A stretch of DNA of 64,000 nt from Lachnospiraceae bacterium (lineage in GTDB: Bacteria > Bacillota > Clostridia > Lachnospirales > Lachnospiraceae): positions 1 through 64,000 of the forward strand of contig JAFSIS010000078.1 of NCBI GenBank assembly GCA_017439665.1, read 5' to 3'. The position numbers and the translations under genes are program-made. Below, in pieces: positions 43,909 to 53,183 of the stretch (positions are counted from its first letter, which is position 1; the number at the start of each line of letters is the position of its first letter). The notes under the pieces are model-generated. The model searched no databases. It was not told the origin of the DNA and saw only the letters and a program-made list of their open reading frames with translations.

Positions 43909-46553
43909 TATTTTGCTTCATACCAATCTGTACCCTGGTGGACATCCACCTCCAGAGTAACTGCCAGATCGGCAGCTCCTTTCATCTCTTCTTCCAGAAT
44001 CCGTTTTACCTGCTCTGTTTCCTCTATTGCCGTTTCAATCAATAATTCATCGTGTACCTGCAGAATCATTCTGGAGGTCAGTTTTTCTTCTTCCAGCCGG
44101 TTAAACACCCGGATCATGGCAATCTTCATAATATCCGCTGCCGTTCCCTGCAGGGGAGAATTCATGGCTGCACGCTCTCCGAAGGAACGCTGCATAAAGT
44201 TTGCAGAGGAAAGCTCCGGTATGGGGCGTCTGCGACCGAAAATAGTGGTCACATAGCCTTTTTCCTTCGCCTCTGCCACCAGATTGTCCAAAAACTCCTT
44301 CACTCCCGGATAAGTTTTAAAATACTGCTCAATATAATCTCCTGCCTCTTTCCGGGTTATACTCAGATCCTGACTGAGTCCGAAGGAGCTGATCCCGTAA
44401 ACGATGCCGAAATTCACTGCCTTGGCATTTCTTCGCTGCAGATCCGTTACCTCCTCCATCGGAGTATGAAATACCTGAGAGGCCGTGATCCGATGAATAT
44501 CCGCATCCGTCTGATAGGCCTCGATCAGCTGTTTATCCCCGGACATATGCGCAAGAAGCCTTAACTCAATCTGAGAATAATCCGCATCTACAAAAACATA
44601 GCCCTCCCGGGGGACGAATACCTTACGGATCATCCTGCCCAGCTCCATCCGCATGGGGATATTCTGCAGATTGGGTTCCGTGGAGCTGATCCGTCCCGTT
44701 GCTGTAATGGTCTGATTGAAGGTGGTATGGATCTTTCCATCCTCACGAATACAGGTAGCCAGGCCATCTGCATAGGTAGATTTCAATTTGGCCAGTGTAC
44801 GGTATTCCAGGATATCGGATACAATGGGCGCCTCCCCTGCCAGCTTCTCCAAAACATCGGCTGCCGTAGAATAGCCGGTTTTGGTTTTTTTGCCACCGGG
44901 AAGTCCCAGCTTTTCAAAAAGAATCTCACCCAGCTGTTTGGGAGAATTCAGATTAAATTCCTCTCCTGCCTGGGCATACACGTTTTTTTCCAGTTTTTCT
45001 ATCTTCACCTGAAGAGCATCTCCATACTCCTTCAGTGCTTCACGCTCTACCCTTACCCCTTCTTTTTCCATAGCGTACAGAACGTAGGAAAGGGGCATTT
45101 CTATCTCCTGGAAAAGACGGTCCATTCCGCTTCCCTTCAACTTTTCTTCCAGAACGGGGGCAGCCAGTAAGGCCACCAGAGAAAGATAACCTGCATACTC
45201 TTTAAACTGATCCGGCTGGTCATGGGCCGCTTTCACCAGGGTGCTTTTTCCTAAAAGCTCACTTCGTTCCGGAAGCATCATTCCCAGATGTTCACCAGCA
45301 ATATCCACCACTGAATAATCGCTCTTTAAGGGATTTAACAGATAAGCTGCTATCCGGATATCCATATATCTGCCCGGTTCAGGCTTAACCAGATAAGCAT
45401 ACTGTCCCTTGATTCCAAGAGTGGACAGACTGACTTTTTCAGACAGTTCCTTCAGTTTTCCCAAAAGGTACTCTCTGGTCAAAAACCCTTCCGGTAAAAA
45501 GACACAGGTTTCCTCGGCAGACAAACACAGGGAAAGACCTGCAAAGCTCTCCTCTCTTGAATCATCCTCCAGAACCTGAAACCCGACTCTGTCCAGCTTA
45601 CCGGCACGGTTAAACAGCTCTTCCGCCTCCGGTAAACCGGTAATGACCGTAAAAGAAGTTCCTTTACTCCCCTCTCCTGCTGCATTTTCTTCAAAACGGC
45701 TGAGCAGCTGCTTAAATTCCAGCTTTTTACACAGCACATAGGCCTCCTTCGTATAAGGATGCTGAAACAATGCATCTGTAAGCTTATAAGGTAGTTCTGC
45801 ATTAACCTCTATGGTAGCAAGAACCTTGCTCAGATCCGCCAGATCACGGTTTTCGGCAAGGGTCTCGCGGACACTTTTTTTACTGATCTCTTCCAAATGG
45901 GCGTAGATATTTTCCAATGAACCATAGTCTACCATCAGCTGGGTGGCAGTTTTGGGTCCCACCTTGGGTACCCCGGGAATGTTGTCGGAGGCATCTCCCA
46001 TCAATGCCTTTAACTCAATAAACTGGGTAGGAGTCACCTGATATTCCCTTGCCACATCCTCAGCATAATAATCCTCAATCTGGGTCTTTCCCCCCTTGGT
46101 TTTGGGAATACGGATCTTAATATGCTCATCTGCGATCTGTAAAAGATCCCTGTCACCGGAAACCAGCGCTACCTCCAGCCCTTCTGCCTGCGCTCTTTTG
46201 GCAAAGGTTCCCAGAATATCATCCGCCTCCAGACCGGGCTTTTCCATAATCAGAATACCCATAGCCTGAAGCATTTCCTTCATCACCGGAACCTGTTCCC
46301 TCAACTCCTCCGGCATGGACTTTCTGGTTCCCTTATACTCTTTATACAATTCATGCCGGAAAGTGGGTGCCTTAACATCGAAGGCTACTGCAACATAATC
46401 CGGCTGCTCTTCCTCAATGATCTTAAACATAATATTCAAAAAACCGTAGACAGCATTGGTATGCAGCCCCTGTATGTTCGTCAGATCGGGAACACCATAA
46501 AATGCCCGGTTCAGAATACTATGTCCGTCCAGTAAAACTAATTTTTTTCTCAT
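43908..46553 (-). CDS. polA: DNA polymerase I
   Basis: Repair and Okazaki-fragment polymerase, 881 residues. The N-terminal 5'-3' exonuclease has LLDGHSILNRAFYG and LEADDILGTFAK. The middle 3'-5' exonuclease-like domain (~300-480) lacks the catalytic DxE, as usual in Firmicutes. Polymerase motifs A DADYSQIELRLLAH, B RRNAKAVNFGIVYG and C LQVHDELLIE are intact. It overlaps the preceding small gene by 4 nt and coaE by 1 nt, giving a coupled three-gene unit. Confidence 0.98.
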   Translation of the reverse strand: MRKKLVLLDGHSILNRAFYGVPDLTNIQGLHTNAVYGFLNIMFKIIEEEQPDYVAVAFDVKAPTFRHELYKEYKGTRKSMPEELREQVPVMKEMLQAMGILIMEKPGLEADDILGTFAKRAQAEGLEVALVSGDRDLLQIADEHIKIRIPKTKGGKTQIEDYYAEDVAREYQVTPTQFIELKALMGDASDNIPGVPKVGPKTATQLMVDYGSLENIYAHLEEISKKSVRETLAENRDLADLSKVLATIEVNAELPYKLTDALFQHPYTKEAYVLCKKLEFKQLLSRFEENAAGEGSKGTSFTVITGLPEAEELFNRAGKLDRVGFQVLEDDSREESFAGLSLCLSAEETCVFLPEGFLTREYLLGKLKELSEKVSLSTLGIKGQYAYLVKPEPGRYMDIRIAAYLLNPLKSDYSVVDIAGEHLGMMLPERSELLGKSTLVKAAHDQPDQFKEYAGYLSLVALLAAPVLEEKLKGSGMDRLFQEIEMPLSYVLYAMEKEGVRVEREALKEYGDALQVKIEKLEKNVYAQAGEEFNLNSPKQLGEILFEKLGLPGGKKTKTGYSTAADVLEKLAGEAPIVSDILEYRTLAKLKSTYADGLATCIREDGKIHTTFNQTITATGRISSTEPNLQNIPMRMELGRMIRKVFVPREGYVFVDADYSQIELRLLAHMSGDKQLIEAYQTDADIHRITASQVFHTPMEEVTDLQRRNAKAVNFGIVYGISSFGLSQDLSITRKEAGDYIEQYFKTYPGVKEFLDNLVAEAKEKGYVTTIFGRRRPIPELSSANFMQRSFGERAAMNSPLQGTAADIMKIAMIRVFNRLEEEKLTSRMILQVHDELLIETAIEETEQVKRILEEEMKGAADLAVTLEVDVHQGTDWYEAK

Positions 46554-46873
46554 CCAAAAACCACCATAATCAAAATTAAAATCACCGCTAAAATAGCAAA
46601 AATCTCACATAAATAAGAAAAAATGGTCAAAATTCTGCGTTTTCTGACCCTCTTTCTGGCTTCTTCAAGCAAACCTTCCAGCTCCTTATGCAGATCAAAG
46701 CTGTTTCCTTCCTCCAGAATAGCCGCTCCTGTCATCACCAGATATTGTATGGTCAGCTCCTCCATGCATTCTTCGCAGTTCTCCACATGGATCAGAAACT
46801 GTTTTAATTCTCTCGTTTCAAGCTTTCCGGCCAAAAATGCCGGGAGCATCTTCTGATTTGCTTTACAATCCAT
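46550..46873 (-). CDS. Anti-sigma-like zinc-finger membrane protein
   Basis: 107 residues from the ATG at 46873 (AGGGTG upstream). The N-terminal half has a zf-HC2 type motif (HVENCEECMEEL, H-x3-C-x2-C) near residue 40, and the C-terminus is a membrane helix (FAILAVILILIMVVFG). This is the build of ZAS anti-sigma factors, but no ECF sigma gene is adjacent. Its stop overlaps the polA start by 4 nt. Confidence 0.65.
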   Translation of the reverse strand: MDCKANQKMLPAFLAGKLETRELKQFLIHVENCEECMEELTIQYLVMTGAAILEEGNSFDLHKELEGLLEEARKRVRKRRILTIFSYLCEIFAILAVILILIMVVFG

Positions 46874-46906
46874 TTTGCACCCTTTTTCGCTGTTCATACT
46901 CCTACC

Positions 46907-46935
46907 ATCATACACTAAAAATGGACTGTTGTAAA
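46907..46935 (-). promoter_or_regulatory. Promoter of the zinc-finger/polA/coaE unit
   Basis: TTTACA (46930-46935), 17 nt, TATGAT (46907-46912) on the minus strand. The -35 box overlaps the nagB terminator stem, so the two signals share DNA. Confidence 0.45.
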
Positions 46936-46949
46936 ACACAACAGTCCAT
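46921..46949 (-). terminator. Terminator of the ptsI-ptsH-nagB operon
   Basis: Perfect 12-bp stem ATGGACTGTTGT/ACAACAGTCCAT with a 5-nt loop, followed on the minus strand by TTTTT. Confidence 0.9.
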
Positions 46950-46965
46950 GAATTAACGCAAACGA

Positions 46966-47697
46966 TTATTCTACCTTGGACAGAGCCGCTTCATCTGCCA
47001 CTACTGTCACATCCGGGTGCATCTGCAAAATAGATGCAGGAACCTGAGGAGTTACTGGTCCGAAGAACGCATCCTTTACGATCTGTGCCTTGTCTGCACC
47101 ACTTACTACTACCAGGATCTTTTTTGCCTTCATAATGGTGCCGATTCCCATAGTATATGCCTGCTTCGGTACATCATCAGCAGAGGCAAAGAAGCGCTTG
47201 TTGGCCTCGATGGTACTCTGGGTAAGGTTTACACAGTGTGTCAGCTTTTCAAACTCCTCACAGGGCTCATTGAAACCGATATGTCCGTTGTGGCCCAGAC
47301 CAAGGAGCTGCAGATCCTGTCCACCCACCGCTTCGATAATTGCCTCATATTCCATACAGGCTTTCTCGCTGTCAGCCTCAGTACCATCCGGTAAATGGGT
47401 ATTTTCCAGATTGATATTCACATGCCTGAACAGATGATCATGCATGAAATAATAATAGGACTGATCATTTTCCCGGGGAAGTCCTCTGTATTCATCCAGA
47501 TTTACACTCTTCACCTGTGAAAAATCCAGATCACCATTCCGATAGCCTTCCACAAGATTTTTATAAGTACCGATGGGTGTGGAACCTGTTGCCAGGCCCA
47601 AAACACTATCGGGTTTCAATACAATCTGCGCAGCGATGATATTGGCCGCTTTTTTACTCATATCCTCATAATCTTTCGTCCTGATTATTCTCATCAT
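46966..47697 (-). CDS. nagB: Glucosamine-6-phosphate deaminase
   Basis: Converts glucosamine-6-phosphate to fructose-6-phosphate and ammonia, feeding amino sugars into glycolysis. About 243 residues; LGLATGSTPIGTY, NLDEYRGL, LLGLGHNGHIGFNEP and the lid segment AYTMGIGTIMKAKKIL are all typical. Start ATG at 47697 or the next codon (AGGGG site). It follows ptsH by 8 nt, so amino-sugar use is tied to the PTS here. Confidence 0.96.
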   Translation of the reverse strand: MMRIIRTKDYEDMSKKAANIIAAQIVLKPDSVLGLATGSTPIGTYKNLVEGYRNGDLDFSQVKSVNLDEYRGLPRENDQSYYYFMHDHLFRHVNINLENTHLPDGTEADSEKACMEYEAIIEAVGGQDLQLLGLGHNGHIGFNEPCEEFEKLTHCVNLTQSTIEANKRFFASADDVPKQAYTMGIGTIMKAKKILVVVSGADKAQIVKDAFFGPVTPQVPASILQMHPDVTVVADEAALSKVE

Positions 47698-47705
47698 ACT
47701 CACCC

Positions 47706-47963
47706 CTAAAAGTTTTCTTTAAAAAACTGCTCAAGATCAGCCTTTACAGCAGCCTCATCCTCTCCATCAATAGAGACTTCTACGGTATCTCCCTTTTTTG
47801 CCCCTAAAGACATAACGCCCATAATTCTTTTGGCATCTGCAGTCTTTCCTTTGCAGCCAATGGTGATTGCCGACTTATACTCGGAACATTTTTTCACCAA
47901 TACTCCTGCCGGTCTTCCGTGGATTCCCACCTCGTCTGTTACTACATAAGAAAATTTAGTCAT
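47706..47963 (-). CDS. ptsH: Phosphocarrier protein HPr
   Basis: 85 residues. The active histidine lies in VGIHGRPAG, and the regulatory serine region IMGVMSLGAKKGDTVEV has Ser near 52. Gly replaces the usual Ala after the active His (IHARPA to IHGRPA), a small change. The ptsI-ptsH-nagB order is opposite to the common ptsH-ptsI but known in clostridia. Confidence 0.93.
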   Translation of the reverse strand: MTKFSYVVTDEVGIHGRPAGVLVKKCSEYKSAITIGCKGKTADAKRIMGVMSLGAKKGDTVEVSIDGEDEAAVKADLEQFFKENF

Positions 47964-48022
47964 GTTGCCTCCATTCCGGTGTTCTACACCTGTCTTGATT
48001 TATATGGTTTTATTTTGTCTCT

Positions 48023-49639
48023 TTAGATTTCTCTCACCCGCTTACGAAGAGGTAAAACGTAAGTGGGAGAAACGGATAATTCATCAATCCCCATATCGAT
48101 AAAACGTTCCGTCAGGGTAAGATCGCTTGCCAGTTCACCGCAGATACCTACCCAGATTCCGTTTTTGTGCCCGTTATCAATGGTCATCTTGATCATTTTG
48201 AGCACCGCCGGATGATGGGAATCATAGAAGGTTTCCAGACATTCATTCTGACGGTCAATAGCCAGGGTATATTGGGTCAGGTCGTTGGTACCGATACTGA
48301 AGAAATCCACCTCTTTTGCCAGCTCATCAGACATCATTACCGCTGCAGGAGTCTCGATCATAATTCCCAGTTCCACCTCACCGAAAGGAATTCCCTCTGC
48401 CTTAAGCTCAGCCTTAACCTCTTCCACGATCTCCTTGATCCGCTGGATCTCCCATACGGAAATGATCATGGGGAACATAATGGAGCAGGTGCCATAGGCA
48501 GAAGCCCGGTAAATTGCACGAAGCTGAGTTTTGAATACATCGATCCTTTCCAGACAGATTCGGATGGCACGAAGCCCCATTGCCGGATTCTCCTCGTGAT
48601 CCAGATGGAAATAATAGGTCTGCTTGTCCGCACCGATATCCAGGGTACGGATGATTACCTTCTTTCCTCCCATTCCTTCCACTACTGTCTTATATGCCTC
48701 GTACTGCTCTTCTTCTGTAGGATAATCCTGACTGCCCAGATAGACGAATTCACTTCTGAACAGGCCGATCCCACCCGCATCTGAGGCCAGTACCTTCGGT
48801 AGATCCTCTGCATTTCCAATATTGGCATAAATATTGATCTTACGGCCGTCAGTAGTCTCGTTCTCTTTCCCCTTCAGCTCATCCAGCTGAGCCAGCTCAG
48901 CTCTCCACTTATCCAAAGCTTTCTGTTTTTCTGCCAGAGTCTCCTCATCAGGCTCCACAATCAAGGTATGATTAAAGCTGTCAACCACAGCCAGCTTTCC
49001 GTCGTATTCATCCAAAAGCTCGATATCTGTATTGATCAGGGAAGGAAGATTCATACTCCTTGCTAAAATTGCGGTATGGGAATTCTGGGAACCGAAACGG
49101 GTAACAAAGGCCAGGATCTTGGATTTATCCATCTGCACCGTTTCACTGGGCGTAAGGTCATCGGCCACCACAATTACCGGTTCTTCGGAATCGATTCCTC
49201 CCTCTTTTACACCGGCAAGCACTCTTATCACCCTTTTGGAAATGTCCATAACGTCAGCACTTCTCGCCTTAAAGTAATCATCATCCATATTGGCAAAGAC
49301 CTCAGCAAAGCTCTCTCCCGTGGCATTGGTGGCATATTCCGCATTCACCTTCTGCTCCGTAATCATCCCTTCTACGGCTTCCAGATAGTCCATATCCTCC
49401 AGCATCATCTTGTGCACATCGAAGATCATTGCCTGCTCCTCGCCCACATCGGCTAAAGCTTTGTCATACAGCCTGGAAAGCTGGTCTTTAGCCTTCTCAC
49501 AGGCCTCACGGAATCGTTCCTTTTCACCTTCTATATCACTGATTGTTTTCTTAACCAGAGTGTATTCCTGCTTTTTAAAAATAAAAAGCTTACCGATGGC
49601 TACTCCGGATAACACGCTCTTTCCCTGAAAATTTTTCAT
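48023..49639 (-). CDS. ptsI: PTS enzyme I
   Basis: 538 residues; autophosphorylates from PEP and passes the phosphate to HPr. Active histidine in RFGSQNSHTAILARS near 188, PEP-binding TLDIGADKQ near 300, IGTNDLTQYTLAIDR near 455, and GICGELASD near 506. ATG at 49639 with GGGGATGGAG upstream. First gene of the operon. Confidence 0.97.
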   Translation of the reverse strand: MKNFQGKSVLSGVAIGKLFIFKKQEYTLVKKTISDIEGEKERFREACEKAKDQLSRLYDKALADVGEEQAMIFDVHKMMLEDMDYLEAVEGMITEQKVNAEYATNATGESFAEVFANMDDDYFKARSADVMDISKRVIRVLAGVKEGGIDSEEPVIVVADDLTPSETVQMDKSKILAFVTRFGSQNSHTAILARSMNLPSLINTDIELLDEYDGKLAVVDSFNHTLIVEPDEETLAEKQKALDKWRAELAQLDELKGKENETTDGRKINIYANIGNAEDLPKVLASDAGGIGLFRSEFVYLGSQDYPTEEEQYEAYKTVVEGMGGKKVIIRTLDIGADKQTYYFHLDHEENPAMGLRAIRICLERIDVFKTQLRAIYRASAYGTCSIMFPMIISVWEIQRIKEIVEEVKAELKAEGIPFGEVELGIMIETPAAVMMSDELAKEVDFFSIGTNDLTQYTLAIDRQNECLETFYDSHHPAVLKMIKMTIDNGHKNGIWVGICGELASDLTLTERFIDMGIDELSVSPTYVLPLRKRVREI

Positions 49640-49727
49640 CTCTCCATCCCCTTTTTTCCAGTAGTATTCGAATTATTTGGCATTTTATACAAGATTTGTC
49701 TACAAAAACTGGTAATCATCTTCAATT

Positions 49728-49769
49728 AGCATATCAATTATATCTCTGATTGTCAAGCTCTTGACAATC
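49728..49769 (-). promoter_or_regulatory. ptsI promoter with inverted repeat over the -35 box
   Basis: TTGACA (49751-49756), 17 nt, TATGCT (49728-49733) on the minus strand. A perfect 9-bp inverted repeat GATTGTCAA-GCTC-TTGACAATC (49748-49769) covers the -35 box and could be an operator or a small hairpin. Confidence 0.5.
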
Positions 49770-49794
49770 AATATTCTTTGGGAACAAAAGGAAA

Positions 49795-49837
49795 ACAGAG
49801 AAAGTCGGATCCCCTGAAATCATCCTTCTTTCTCTGT
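49795..49837 (-). terminator. Terminator of aspS
   Basis: Perfect 10-bp stem ACAGAGAAAG/CTTTCTCTGT around a 23-nt loop, followed on the minus strand by GTTTTCCTTTTG. Confidence 0.7.
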
Positions 49838-49852
49838 CTTGCAGGTTTTATT

Positions 49853-51652
49853 CTATTCCTCTGTTTTATCGGTTTTACACACCTGAATTGCCAGCTCATC
49901 GAGCTGTTTTTCATCTACCACATCAGGAGCATTGGTCATCAGACAGGAAGCATCCTTCACCTTGGGGAAGGCAATAACTTCACGAATACTGTCTGCCTTA
50001 ACCAGGAGCATAACCAAACGATCCAGTCCGTAAGCCAGTCCTGCATGTGGAGGCACTCCATATTTAAAGGCATTCAGCAAGAAGCCAAAACGATTATAGG
50101 CTTCTTCCCTGGTAAAGCCCAATACCTCAAACATCTTCTCCTGCACATCACTCTGGAAAATACGCACACTGCCGCCACCCAGCTCCGTTCCATTCAATAC
50201 GATATCGTAAGCTTTGGCCCGCACTTTTCCGGGATCACTGTCCAGGAGGGCAAGATCCTCATCCACAGGCATGGTGAAGGGATGATGCATGGCCGTATAG
50301 CGGTTTTCTTCCTCGTCCCACTCCAGAAGAGGGAAGTCAGTGATCCAGAGGAAGTTGAACTGATCTTCATCGATGATTCCCATCTGTCCGGCAATTTCCA
50401 GACGAAGGGCTCCCAGCACATTGTAAACAATCTTATTTTTATCTGCCGCAAAAAGAAGCAGATCTCCCGGTTCTCCTGCCATCTTCCCAACCAGCGCCTT
50501 TAACTCTTCTTCACTCATAAACTTGGCAAAGGAAGATTTGTAGCTGCCATCGGGTAAAACGGCCAGATAAGCCAGCCCCTTTGCTCCATAGCCTTTGGCA
50601 AACTCCACCAGAGCGTCGATCTTCTTTCTGGGCATTTCTGCCTGTCCTTTGGCATTGATTCCCCTTACGGAACCGCCTGCTTCAAGTGCAGAGGTAAAGA
50701 CTCCAAAACCACATCCCTTAACGGTTTCGGAAACCTCTGTAAGTTCCATACCAAAACGGGTATCCGGCTTGTCGGAACCAAAACGATTCATAGCCTCCTG
50801 CCAGCTCATCCGTGGAATGGGAAGGCTCACCTCCAGGCCGATGGCTTCTTTGCAGACATACTGAATCAGTCTCTCATTGACTTCGATCACATCATCCACA
50901 TCCACGAAGGACAGCTCCATATCCACCTGGGTAAACTCCGGCTGTCTGTCAGCTCTTAAGTCCTCATCTCGGAAACATTTGGCAATCTGAAAATACCGGT
51001 CATAGCCGGAGCACATCAACAGCTGTTTAAACAACTGGGGCGACTGGGGCAGAGCATAAAAGCTGCCTGGATGTACACGGCTGGGAACCAGATAGTCTCT
51101 GGCCCCTTCAGGAGTGGATTTCTGTAAGATCGGTGTCTCAATCTCCAGAAACCCTTCTTCTGTCAGGAAAGAACGGATCTTTGCCGCAATCTTGCTTCTT
51201 AACATCAGCTTGCCCTGCAGATCCGGACGGCGAAGATCCAGATAACGATATTTCAGCCTCAACTCTTCCTTGGTCTTGGAATCTGCTTCAATAGGGAAGG
51301 GAGGCGTTTCTGCCTCAGAAAGAATACGAAGTTCGGTAGCACGGATTTCAATATCTCCTGTAGCCAGATTTTCATTCACTGCGCCGGAACGTTTTTCCAC
51401 CCGGCCTGCTACAGCGATCACGAACTCACTTCTTAATTTCTCAGCCTTTGCCATTCCTTCTGCCTGAATATCCGTTTCCTCAAAAATGATCTGTAATAAG
51501 CCCGAACGATCCCGTAAATCTACAAAAATGATTCCACCCTTGTTTCTCTGCTTCTGTACCCATCCCATCACGGTAACTGTTTCTCCGATGTTAGCTGCCG
51601 AAACTTCCGTACAGCGGTGGGTCCGCTTTAAGCCTTTCATTGATTCAGCCAT
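49853..51652 (-). CDS. aspS: Aspartyl-tRNA synthetase
   Basis: 599 residues from the ATG at 51652 (GGAGG upstream). The N-terminal OB-fold anticodon domain has VMGWVQKQRNKGGIIFVDLRD. Class II motifs are FLEIETPIL (motif 1), FRDEDLRADRQPEFTQVD (motif 2) and AYGLDRLVMLL (motif 3), with the bacterial GAD insertion in between. Downstream of hisS, the common hisS-aspS pair. Whether it also charges Asn cannot be decided here. Confidence 0.97.
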   Translation of the reverse strand: MAESMKGLKRTHRCTEVSAANIGETVTVMGWVQKQRNKGGIIFVDLRDRSGLLQIIFEETDIQAEGMAKAEKLRSEFVIAVAGRVEKRSGAVNENLATGDIEIRATELRILSEAETPPFPIEADSKTKEELRLKYRYLDLRRPDLQGKLMLRSKIAAKIRSFLTEEGFLEIETPILQKSTPEGARDYLVPSRVHPGSFYALPQSPQLFKQLLMCSGYDRYFQIAKCFRDEDLRADRQPEFTQVDMELSFVDVDDVIEVNERLIQYVCKEAIGLEVSLPIPRMSWQEAMNRFGSDKPDTRFGMELTEVSETVKGCGFGVFTSALEAGGSVRGINAKGQAEMPRKKIDALVEFAKGYGAKGLAYLAVLPDGSYKSSFAKFMSEEELKALVGKMAGEPGDLLLFAADKNKIVYNVLGALRLEIAGQMGIIDEDQFNFLWITDFPLLEWDEEENRYTAMHHPFTMPVDEDLALLDSDPGKVRAKAYDIVLNGTELGGGSVRIFQSDVQEKMFEVLGFTREEAYNRFGFLLNAFKYGVPPHAGLAYGLDRLVMLLVKADSIREVIAFPKVKDASCLMTNAPDVVDEKQLDELAIQVCKTDKTEE

Positions 51653-51742
51653 AATATCCTCCATTCAGCGGTTCTCTTTAGAACCGAATTTTGCTGTAAG
51701 ATTTTCCCCTGTCTGCCTTATGGCACAAACTCCGCTGAGCTG

Positions 51743-51801
51743 TTACTGCAGGGGACTGCAATAAATCTGCTTATTGCTTCTACTGCAGGGGATTGCAGTA
51801 G
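51743..51801. repeat. Tandem copies of the hisS 3' end
   Basis: TACTGCAGGGGAYTGCA occurs at 51744-51760 and 51781-51797, 37 nt apart. The right copy encodes the last hisS residues (CNPLQ plus TAG); the left copy in the 3' UTR would read CSPLQ plus TAA. The two enclose GCAATAA/TTATTGC, so the region folds into small hairpins. Confidence 0.55.
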
Positions 51802-53039
51802 AACTCCTTAAACTGCTCATAACCTTCCTGACTAAGCTGTTCCTTCTGGAATTTTTTATTTTTATTCATTCGGGCCACCAGAATCTGTTCCCCCCGCTGC
51901 CTGGCCTCCTGGGCTTCCTTCATCACCTCGCAGAGTCTCTCGGCAGGCATTCCTTTTTCGATCAGATAGGCAGTTTTCTTCTCTGCTCCGGGAACCTTGA
52001 ATCCATTTTCCAGTAAAAGCAGAACGATACGTTCAAAGCCGATGGAAAATCCACAGGCAGGGGTATCTTTTCCCGTAAAATTACCCACCATCTTATCATA
52101 ACGTCCGCCGCCTCCGCAGCTTCCTCCAAACTCAGGAATGGCAATCTCAAAAATAGTACCTGTATAATAGGACATTCCTCTCACCAGAGTGGGATCGAAT
52201 ACCATCTTAAACTCTGCTGTTTTTACTGCTTCCACGCTGGTAATGATCTCCTCCAGACTTTCCCGGATACCTTCCTCCAGATACTCTTTTATTTCCTCGG
52301 TCAACCAGGCAAAGCCGTTTTCGGCTTCTTCCATTCCTTTAAACAGGCCAAGATAGCGTTCCACCGTTTCTGCTGGGAAACCGGCCTCCTTCAGCTCCTT
52401 TTCCACTCCGTCAAGTCCGATTTTATCCATCTTATCCAGGGTGATAAAAACGGAATTATAATCCTTTTCTTCAAAACCGCTGTAGGCTGCCATGGCTTTC
52501 AGGATACGTCTTTCATTGATCCGGATCTCAAAGCCTTTAAAGCCCAGCCTTCCCAGAGTTGTGGTAGTAGCCAGGATGAGCTCGATCTCTGCCAGGTTGG
52601 TAGGCTCACCCAGAATATCAATGTCACACTGATAAAACTGGCGGTAACGTCCTCTCTGAGGTTTGTCTGCCCTCCATACGGGTCCGATCTGCAAAGCCTT
52701 AAAGGGAGACGGAAGATTTGCCGCATTATTAGAGTAAAATCGTACCAGGGGAACGGTCAGGTCATAGCGGAGTCCGCCATCCACCAGGTCACTTTCTGAC
52801 GCTGCTGTTTCCAGGTTCAGCTTTTCACCCCGTTTTAAGATCTTGAAGATCAGTTTTTCGTTTTCCCCTCCCTGCTTATTGCTTAAGTTGGCGATATTTT
52901 CCACACAGGGAGTCTCTATTCCCGTAAACCCGAAACGGGCATAGGTTTCTTTTATCACGCTGATCACATAGTCTCTGATCTCATTTTCTGCCGGCAGAAT
53001 ATCCTTCATGCCGGTAACCGGCTTCTTACTCAATGCCAT
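51780..53039 (-). CDS. hisS: Histidyl-tRNA synthetase
   Basis: 419 residues from the ATG at 53039, placed 6-8 nt after GGAGGA (an ATG 6 nt earlier is too close to it). Class II motifs: PVTGMKDILP and GFTGIETPCVE (motif 1 region), RYRQFYQCDIDILGEP (motif 2), LVRGMSYYTGTIFEI and GGGRYDKMVG (histidine loops), ACGFSIGFERI (motif 3). No T-box leader is visible upstream; instead there is a regular hairpin array. Confidence 0.96.
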   Translation of the reverse strand: MALSKKPVTGMKDILPAENEIRDYVISVIKETYARFGFTGIETPCVENIANLSNKQGGENEKLIFKILKRGEKLNLETAASESDLVDGGLRYDLTVPLVRFYSNNAANLPSPFKALQIGPVWRADKPQRGRYRQFYQCDIDILGEPTNLAEIELILATTTTLGRLGFKGFEIRINERRILKAMAAYSGFEEKDYNSVFITLDKMDKIGLDGVEKELKEAGFPAETVERYLGLFKGMEEAENGFAWLTEEIKEYLEEGIRESLEEIITSVEAVKTAEFKMVFDPTLVRGMSYYTGTIFEIAIPEFGGSCGGGGRYDKMVGNFTGKDTPACGFSIGFERIVLLLLENGFKVPGAEKKTAYLIEKGMPAERLCEVMKEAQEARQRGEQILVARMNKNKKFQKEQLSQEGYEQFKEFYCNPLQ

Positions 53040-53183
53040 GTTCATTCCTCCTCATGGTCTTATCCTTATTTCATATGCGCTCTATCATATCACCAAAATT
53101 TTCACTTTACAAGATTTGTACCCTATATTTTCAAGCTATTTTCAAGGAAATACTACTTGATTTTAATATTCATCGTCTTTTTT

